A program made the translations under genes and the position numbers. Below are positions 8,136-11,333 of a stretch of 11,333 nt of DNA, piece after piece. The notes under the pieces are model-generated. The model saw only the letters and a program-made list of their open reading frames with translations, was not told where the DNA came from and did not search any database. The DNA lies in contig CAZKZS010000153.1 of NCBI GenBank assembly GCA_964557285.1, positions 1 through 11,333 of the forward strand, read 5' to 3'. This stretch comes from SB15 sp964557285 (GTDB lineage Bacteria > Chloroflexota > Anaerolineae > Aggregatilineales > J027). How positions within the stretch are numbered: the first letter of the stretch is position 1; each line of letters opens with the position of its first letter.

Positions 8136-8154
8136 GACACGGCAATGCCGTGTC
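8136..8154 (-). promoter_or_regulatory. Perfect palindrome next to the ribosome-binding site of the ATP-grasp gene
   Basis: GACACGGCA and TGCCGTGTC form a 19-base inverted repeat with a single central base. In RNA this gives an 8-bp stem with a 3-nt loop, ending 4 bases before the GGAG ribosome-binding site at 8128-8131. It could be an operator, a translation-control hairpin, or a dispersed short palindromic repeat; I recall similar short palindromes in cyanobacterial and Chloroflexi genomes. Only the symmetry and position are seen directly. Confidence 0.6.
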
Positions 8155-8157
8155 TCT

Positions 8158-8185
8158 ACTATATCCCCTCCAGGGGCGGGGACAA
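8158..8185 (-). promoter_or_regulatory. Weak candidate promoter for the ATP-grasp gene
   Basis: On the minus strand TTGTCC (8180-8185) and TATAGT (8158-8163) are 16 bases apart, a fair match to a sigma70-type promoter. The -35 part falls inside the repeat element at 8172-8254, so the repeat may have brought it. The spacer is very GC-rich, and the start point would fall at the edge of the palindrome. Read-through from kamA is an equally good explanation for expression. Confidence 0.25.
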
Positions 8186-8254
8186 GGGCGGAACGCCCGA
8201 TTCCCGCCCTTTTGGGCAGGAATCGCTCACTGGTTCGCTCGTCCCTGCCCCTAC
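8172..8254. repeat. Two-hairpin GC-rich intergenic repeat, copy A
   Basis: This 83-base stretch closely matches 10326-10416 in the same orientation. Both begin AGGGGCGGGGACAAGGGCGG and end CCTGCCCCTAC. Each folds into two successive hairpins: AAGGGCGG with CCGCCCTT, then GGGCAGG with CCTGCCC. A small inner stem also persists with different bases (GGGCG/CGCCC here, GGGC/GCCC in copy B). It fills most of the 142-base gap between kamA and the ATP-grasp gene. It codes for no protein and is best described as a MITE- or REP-like dispersed repeat; no target duplication is evident. Confidence 0.75.
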
Positions 8255-8263
8255 TGTCCGCCC

Positions 8264-9748
8264 TTACTTTTTCCCATTGCCGTTTTTCTTGCGGGTCGGG
8301 AGTTCCGGCAGTTGGAACACATCGCTGTCAAAGTCAGGTACAGCCGATTTTTTCCCGTTGCCGTTTTTCTTATGCCCGTTGCCATTTTTGCGACGGTAGG
8401 GCTGCCATTTGGTGTCATCCATATTCAGACGGTGCTGTTCGGCGTTGCGGCGGTGCGTTTCATCGAAGCCTTCCGGTTTGATGGCCGTTTCTTCGCCCGT
8501 CAGCAAACCGTGAACCCCACTTTGCCCCGGTTCAGTCCGGTGGGTCGCCTCTCGGTCAAGTGCATCAATCAAGTGCGGATCGTAGTCGGTTGGCTCGTCA
8601 TAGGTGGTGATGAAACCCTCGTAATTTCGCAGCACCACTTTTCCTGGCGCCTGGCTAATCAGATACTGCGGCATGACCGGAATCTTGCCGCCGCCGCCGG
8701 GGGCATCAACCACATAGGTCGGCACGGCGTAACCACTGGTATGACCGCGCAGCCCTTCGATAATTTCAATGCCTTTTGCTACCGTCGTGCGGAAGTGGCC
8801 CGCGCCTTTGACCAGATCACACTGATACAGGTAGTAAGGCCGCACCCGGTTACGCACCAGTTTATGCGCCAGTTCGCGCTGAATATGCACACTGTCATTG
8901 ATGCCCGCCAACAGCACACTCTGGTTGCCAAGCGGCACACCTGCATAGGCCAATTTTTCCAGCGCCTTGCTCAATTCCGGTGTAATTTCTTTGGGATGGT
9001 TGACATGAATATTCATCCATAGGGGATGATATTTTTTAATCATGTCACAAAACTCATCCGTAATTCGCTGTGGCAGGAACACCGGCACCCGGCTGCCAAT
9101 GCGGATAATTTCAATGTGTTCAATTTCGCGCAGGCTTGCCAGAATATACTCCAAAATTTTCGGGGCAAGCACCAGCGGGTCGCCGCCGCTAAGCAGCACA
9201 TCCCGCACCTGCGGCGTGCGGCGCAAGTAGGCAATCTGCGCTTCAAAATCGGTTTTGCTGAAGTTCATCGCCGACTGACCGACAATGCGGCTGCGGGTGC
9301 AGTAGCGGCAGTAGCTCGCACACTGAGTCGTTAGCAGCATCAATACCCGGTCAGGATAACGATGGACTAGACCCGGCACCGGGCTGTGTTTGTCCTCGGC
9401 AAGACTGTCCTCGCGCATCCCTTCAAAGGCTTCCAGTTCACGCCCTAGCGGGATAATCTGGCGGCGAATCGGGCAGCGCGGGTCATCAGGATTCATCAGG
9501 CTGGCGAAATATGGCGTGACATCTACCCGAAATTTGTTTTCGGCGGTCAGCCCTTCGATTTCTTCCGGCGTGAGATGAATCAGCCGGGCAAAATCGCTTA
9601 CACTGTTCAGGCGGTTTGCCACCTGCCAGCGCCAGTCATTCCATTGTTCATCCGGGACATGCTCCCACAGGGCGGGTCGGGGGGTCACAGCAGTCGCTAG
9701 GCGACTACCGGGGGGTTCGGTAATTTCTTCTTTCTCTAAGCGGGTCAT
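8264..9748 (-). CDS. kamA: Lysine 2,3-aminomutase (radical SAM, KamA family)
   Basis: A 494-residue cytoplasmic enzyme that converts L-lysine to L-beta-lysine using SAM, a 4Fe-4S cluster and PLP. Seen: the cluster motif CASYCRYC (C143, C147, C150), LLSGGDP (185-191), PLP lysine K355 in APGGGGKIPVMP, and D311 (YQCDL) and D348 (VVDAP), which align with D293 and D330 of the Clostridium subterminale enzyme that bind lysine. Glutamate aminomutases differ at those two places, so lysine is the likely substrate. Odd points: the zinc-ligand cysteines are missing (C268 is S286; the CNCDVC region is LIDALD at 393-398), and a Lys/Asn/Gly-rich tail (about 452-494, three KNGNG units) extends it beyond the usual length of about 416. 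The start ATG 9748 is chosen because GAGGTG (9755-9760) precedes it and a promoter lies at 9786-9814; the open frame runs back to 9895 but those codons overlap the promoter. No acetyltransferase (ablB) or epmA neighbour is seen. Confidence 0.93.
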   Translation of the reverse strand: MTRLEKEEITEPPGSRLATAVTPRPALWEHVPDEQWNDWRWQVANRLNSVSDFARLIHLTPEEIEGLTAENKFRVDVTPYFASLMNPDDPRCPIRRQIIPLGRELEAFEGMREDSLAEDKHSPVPGLVHRYPDRVLMLLTTQCASYCRYCTRSRIVGQSAMNFSKTDFEAQIAYLRRTPQVRDVLLSGGDPLVLAPKILEYILASLREIEHIEIIRIGSRVPVFLPQRITDEFCDMIKKYHPLWMNIHVNHPKEITPELSKALEKLAYAGVPLGNQSVLLAGINDSVHIQRELAHKLVRNRVRPYYLYQCDLVKGAGHFRTTVAKGIEIIEGLRGHTSGYAVPTYVVDAPGGGGKIPVMPQYLISQAPGKVVLRNYEGFITTYDEPTDYDPHLIDALDREATHRTEPGQSGVHGLLTGEETAIKPEGFDETHRRNAEQHRLNMDDTKWQPYRRKNGNGHKKNGNGKKSAVPDFDSDVFQLPELPTRKKNGNGKK

Positions 9749-9785
9749 TCTCCACACCTCGTTACGGAACGTACACAACATTTCT

Positions 9786-9814
9786 AATTGTACAACTGAA
9801 CTTTTACTTGTCAT
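9786..9814 (-). promoter_or_regulatory. Sigma70-type promoter of kamA
   Basis: On the minus strand ATGACA (9809-9814), a 17-base spacer and TACAAT (9786-9791) match the consensus at 5 of 6 positions in each hexamer. It lies in an AT-rich stretch (about 9780-9870) that contrasts with the GC-rich surroundings. The start point would be near 9779, giving a leader of about 30 nt with GAGGTG. This supports the kamA start at 9748 and excludes the upstream in-frame ATGs. Confidence 0.65.
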
Positions 9815-9851
9815 CAGGATTTTGAATTTCTTTGAAAATTTTAAGAATTTT

Positions 9852-10172
9852 TTATAAAACAGCAGTCGGGGGCGGCAGAATCCCAAGAAGCACAAGGGTT
9901 GCCACCAGCAGGGTATACAGCAGAGAAAAGCCTACATCCTGCTTAAAATGGTGGGACTCAGGCCGAAAAAGCCCGATGTGCAGCAGCCAGAATCCCAATA
10001 CATTCGTCAGCCAGTAGCCAAGAATAAAGGAGGGTAAAAAGAGCGATTCGTGAAGAAGTGTAAAGGGCAGACAAAACAGGTAGGCCAGAGGCAGATTCAC
10101 AAGGGCATCATTCCACCAGGAGAGGGGTGAGAGCATAAATCCAAGCACCACCAGGGCGCTGTTTTTGACCAT
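9852..10172 (-). CDS. Small membrane protein of unknown function
   Basis: A 106-residue, strongly hydrophobic protein with three or four membrane segments (about 5-18, 24-41, 44-68 and 81-99). The short polar loop RPESHHFKQD (70-79) is the only clearly hydrophilic part. An LSPLSWWND stretch (14-22) and conserved-looking Trp, Pro and Asn residues within the helices suggest a real family, but I do not recognise it and assign no function. The gene is supported by a good ribosome-binding site (GGGAGGTG, 10182-10189) and an extended -10 promoter (TGCTATAAT) upstream. It reads in the same direction as kamA, 103 bases upstream of it, but kamA has its own promoter in that gap, so they need not be one operon. 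The only competing frame here is a spurious antisense one. Confidence 0.7.
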   Translation of the reverse strand: MVKNSALVVLGFMLSPLSWWNDALVNLPLAYLFCLPFTLLHESLFLPSFILGYWLTNVLGFWLLHIGLFRPESHHFKQDVGFSLLYTLLVATLVLLGILPPPTAVL

Positions 10173-10174
10173 TT

Positions 10175-10193
10175 TGCGGGTACACCTCCCGCA
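10175..10193 (-). promoter_or_regulatory. Ribosome-binding site presented in a small hairpin loop
   Basis: On the minus strand TGCGGG and CCCGCA form a 6-bp stem around the 7-base loop AGGTGTA, which holds much of the Shine-Dalgarno sequence of the small membrane protein. The stem ends 2 bases before the ATG at 10172. Such a fold could tune translation, but with the AGGTG in the loop it may simply leave the site accessible. Confidence 0.45.
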
Positions 10194-10205
10194 TTTCCTG
10201 ATTCT

Positions 10206-10214
10206 ATTATAGCA
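10206..10214 (-). promoter_or_regulatory. Extended -10 promoter for the small membrane protein
   Basis: TGCTATAAT on the minus strand is a full extended -10 element (TGn plus a perfect TATAAT), 33 bases before the start codon. No good -35 hexamer is seen at the normal distance, which extended -10 promoters tolerate. The leader would be about 27 nt and would contain the hairpin ribosome-binding site. Confidence 0.5.
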
Positions 10215-10325
10215 TTAGATAATGACCTTGATTGCCAGTCACGCAAATCCTCACCCCTTGCCAGTGTCTCCACAACAGCATAGCCTTTGGAAGTGTATGG
10301 TTCAGGGGCAGACAGGCAGATGAAT
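10215..10325. other. Intergenic stretch without recognisable content
   Basis: This belongs to the 327-base region without an intact gene between the small membrane protein and the broken DUF433 gene. This 111-base part shows no convincing start codon with a ribosome-binding site, no repeat match and no RNA gene fold. One minus-strand frame is open across it, but it continues through repeat copy B and antisense to the DUF433 remnant, so I do not count it as a gene. A decayed gene is possible but not supported. Confidence 0.5.
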
Positions 10326-10416
10326 GTAGGGGCGGGGACAAGGGCGGTAGCCCGATACCCGCCCCCTACGGAAAGGGCAGGCATCACTCGCTGCGCTCGC
10401 TTGTTCCTGCCCCTAC
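10326..10416. repeat. Two-hairpin GC-rich intergenic repeat, copy B with terminal inverted repeats
   Basis: A 91-base copy matching 8172-8254. Its ends are inverted repeats: GTAGGGGCGGGGACA at the left and the complement of GTAGGGGCAGGAACA at the right, 13 of 15 identical. Inside are two hairpins (GGGCGG with CCGCCC, GGGCAGG with CCTGCCC); the second loop holds CACTCGCTGCGCTCGCT. It has no coding capacity and no obvious flanking target duplication. A MITE- or REP-like element moved by enzymes encoded elsewhere is the simplest reading. Confidence 0.75.
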
Positions 10417-10432
10417 TTTCTGTCCATTGCGT

Positions 10433-10453
10433 GGGGAGGGGTTTGGGGTGGGG
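10433..10453 (+). promoter_or_regulatory. G-quadruplex-type motif
   Basis: Four runs of four G (10433-10436, 10438-10441, 10445-10448, 10450-10453) are separated by loops of 1, 3 and 1 bases on the + strand. This fits a stable G-quadruplex pattern. It lies about 46 bases before the broken DUF433 gene and directly after repeat copy B. It may be a regulatory structure or simply part of the G-rich repeat sequence common in such spacers. Confidence 0.5.
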
Positions 10454-10499
10454 ACGAGCCATCAAGGTTAGATAAAGTTGAAAGGTCACTGCAAAAATC

Positions 10500-10766
10500 A
10501 TGCCCATTGAGCATATTATAATTAGAGAAGGCAGTCGAATCCCGCGCACACGCAGGCATCGGATTCCTGTATTTTTGCTTGGCTCGATGATTGATGACCC
10601 CAAATGGACGATACAGCGTATTTGTGAGCAGTACGACCTGACTGCGGGGGAAGTGTACGCCGCCTAGTCATATTATTCGGATCACAAAGAGGAAATTGAC
10701 CGTGCCGTTGCCGAAGGGGATGAACGGGTTCGGCAAATGGCGCACGAGGTTGTCTTCAAAGATTAG
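10500..10766 (+). pseudogene. DUF433 antitoxin-like gene broken by one in-frame TAG
   Basis: Reading from ATG 10500 gives 55 residues, a TAG at 10665-10667, then 32 more residues in the same frame to TAG 10764-10766. Together they form one DUF433-type protein of about 87 residues: HRIPVFLLG, then a helix-turn-helix region (WTIQRICEQYDLTAGEVYAA), the stop, and SYYSDHKEEID followed by a charged tail. In relatives the residue at the stop is usually a hydrophobic one such as Leu, so a single change such as TTG to TAG would explain it. Because only one lesion is seen and the rest is well kept, it is a recent pseudogene, a sequencing error, or a gene using suppression. No DUF5615 or other toxin gene follows within the 121 bases before the next gene, so it is also an orphan. 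It is distinct from the intact DUF433 protein at 5135. Confidence 0.8.
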
Positions 10767-10770
10767 CCGA

Positions 10771-10830
10771 TGGTCAGGGATAATTCAGACTCCTGGTCAG
10801 GTAAAAACTGGTCAGCAGTCTGATGTTTTT
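10771..10830 (+). promoter_or_regulatory. TGGTCAG repeats and a weak terminator-like hairpin
   Basis: TGGTCAG occurs three times (10771, 10794, 10809). CAGACT (10786-10791) can pair with AGTCTG (10817-10822), followed after three bases by TTTTT (10826-10830). The loop of 25 bases is long, so this is a poor intrinsic terminator for the DUF433 remnant; the repeats could equally be operator half-sites. Downstream, an AGGAGG at 10834-10839 precedes only a three-codon GTG frame and serves no visible gene. Confidence 0.3.
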
Positions 10831-10887
10831 ATAGGAGGCTGGTGATAGGCTAACTTCTAGTGGACACGGTAAAAAAGCGAGGTCAAA

Positions 10888-11295
10888 GTGCCATACCATA
10901 TTACTACGCCATTGATAGAAGATCGTCCGTATATTCTTGTTACTTATCTCCCTCCCCTTAATCCCATAGAGGATGTAAAAAACGGCCTGATTGACCAGAT
11001 AAAACTCCTGAAAGAATGGACATCCTTTCCAGCGTATGTCATTGTGGACTTTTCCAGAGTCAATCTGAGTTTTAGCGAAGTGGTCACAGGGCTTGGACAG
11101 GTACGGGCAACTGTTTTAGGAGAGCAGTTGAACCAGTATGAAATGGTGACGGTTTTTGTGGGCAACAATGAGATGATTCAGATGGCTGCCCAGAGCGCCG
11201 GACAAAAACAGTATGGGGGCTTCCAGATGAAGGTTTTTCCTACCTTAAATGATGCAGAGACATTTCTTAAAGAAGCAATAGCAGTAAAAAATTAA
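10888..11295 (+). CDS. Hypothetical protein, possible STAS/SpoIIAA-like fold
   Basis: A 135-residue soluble protein with no membrane helix or signal peptide. The GTG start at 10888 is supported by GAGG (10879-10882) 5 bases upstream; no ATG lies near the right place. Alternating strands and helices are visible: strand about 14-20, helix 27-43, strand YVIVDFSRV (50-58), helix 62-77, strand MVTVFVGN (86-93), helix 95-105, strand MKVFP (114-118) and a last helix from DAETFLKEA (122-130). This order and the ending resemble STAS/SpoIIAA-like proteins, which often take part in signalling, but I cannot identify a family with certainty. A conserved serine or threonine for phosphorylation cannot be named. 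Base composition is more AT-rich than the rest of the window, which may mean a different origin. It stands alone, downstream of the broken DUF433 gene, and ends 2 bases before a GC-rich hairpin. Confidence 0.7.
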   Translation: MPYHITTPLIEDRPYILVTYLPPLNPIEDVKNGLIDQIKLLKEWTSFPAYVIVDFSRVNLSFSEVVTGLGQVRATVLGEQLNQYEMVTVFVGNNEMIQMAAQSAGQKQYGGFQMKVFPTLNDAETFLKEAIAVKN

Positions 11296-11296
11296 C

Positions 11297-11330
11297 AGGG
11301 AAGGGGCAGGGCTTCCGCCCCTGTCCCTAC
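11297..11330. repeat. Partial GC-rich hairpin repeat at the window edge
   Basis: GGGAAGGGGC can pair with GCCCCTGTCCC (one bulge) around AGGGCTTCC. On the minus strand it begins GTAGGGACAGGGGCGGAAGCC, resembling the left end of the two-hairpin repeats at 8172 and 10326. It follows the last gene by one base and could act as a stop or stability hairpin, but no T-run follows. The window ends here, so its extent is unknown. Confidence 0.45.
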
Positions 11331-11333
11331 TCG

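Noticed and set aside
8021..9022. Plus-strand open frame of 333 codons
   Set aside because: It runs antisense through kamA, the repeat and the start of the ATP-grasp gene; no family motifs and no good ribosome-binding site, whereas kamA on the other strand is unmistakable.
8264..9748. EF-P lysine 2,3-aminomutase (EpmB) or glutamate 2,3-aminomutase
   Set aside because: EpmB is much shorter and needs EpmA, not seen here; the two aspartates D311 and D348 fit free lysine and not glutamate.
9749..9895. N-terminal extension of kamA by 49 codons
   Set aside because: The added codons overlap the promoter at 9786-9814 and an AT-rich non-coding stretch; the residues do not look like the family, and a good ribosome-binding site precedes the ATG at 9748.
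8172..10416. CRISPR-like repeats
   Set aside because: Only two copies about 2 kb apart with a gene between them; no regular spacers and no cas gene.
10097..10603. Minus-strand open frame of 168 codons
   Set aside because: It crosses repeat copy B, lies antisense to the DUF433 remnant and overlaps the small membrane protein in another frame; no recognisable domain.

Overview
The window looks like a piece of a draft genome from an uncultured member of the Chloroflexota (Anaerolineae-like), probably a metagenome assembly because 100 Ns sit inside one gene. The main evidence is the first gene, a large 'YYY' DUF2298 membrane protein of a type known chiefly from Chloroflexi and some archaea, followed by its usual kind of GT-C-like partner. 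The intergenic GC-rich hairpin repeats fit this too. This taxonomic call is an inference; no rRNA or marker gene is present.

Left part, + strand (14-5842): a four-gene run with very short gaps. Two large polytopic membrane proteins (DUF2298, then an Agl23/GT-C-like protein) probably act together on lipid-linked sugars or cell-surface glycans. They are followed by a compact DUF433/DUF5615 pair, a VapBC-like toxin-antitoxin candidate. The toxin-like gene runs 20 bp tail-to-tail into the next gene on the other strand.

Middle part, - strand (10172 down to 5823, so transcription runs right to left): a small membrane protein of unknown function, a lysine 2,3-aminomutase (kamA), a non-canonical D-Ala-D-Ala-ligase-like ATP-grasp ligase, and a soluble PAS-type histidine kinase with no response regulator beside it. 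kamA has a good sigma70-type promoter of its own. The aminomutase keeps the residues for iron-sulfur, PLP and lysine binding, but has lost all four zinc-ligand cysteines known from the clostridial enzyme and has a Lys/Asn/Gly-rich tail. The ATP-grasp protein lacks the N-terminal substrate motif of true Ddl. The pair suggests a pathway that makes beta-lysine and joins it to something else; this is the most interesting biological hypothesis here.

Right part (10173-11333): a repeat-rich intergenic stretch with a second copy of a two-hairpin repeat (first copy between kamA and the ATP-grasp gene), a G-quadruplex-type motif, a second DUF433 antitoxin-like gene broken by a single in-frame TAG, and a small orphan gene with a possible STAS/SpoIIAA-like fold. 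The window ends in a further related GC-rich hairpin. I saw no tRNA, rRNA, CRISPR array, transposase or phage gene.
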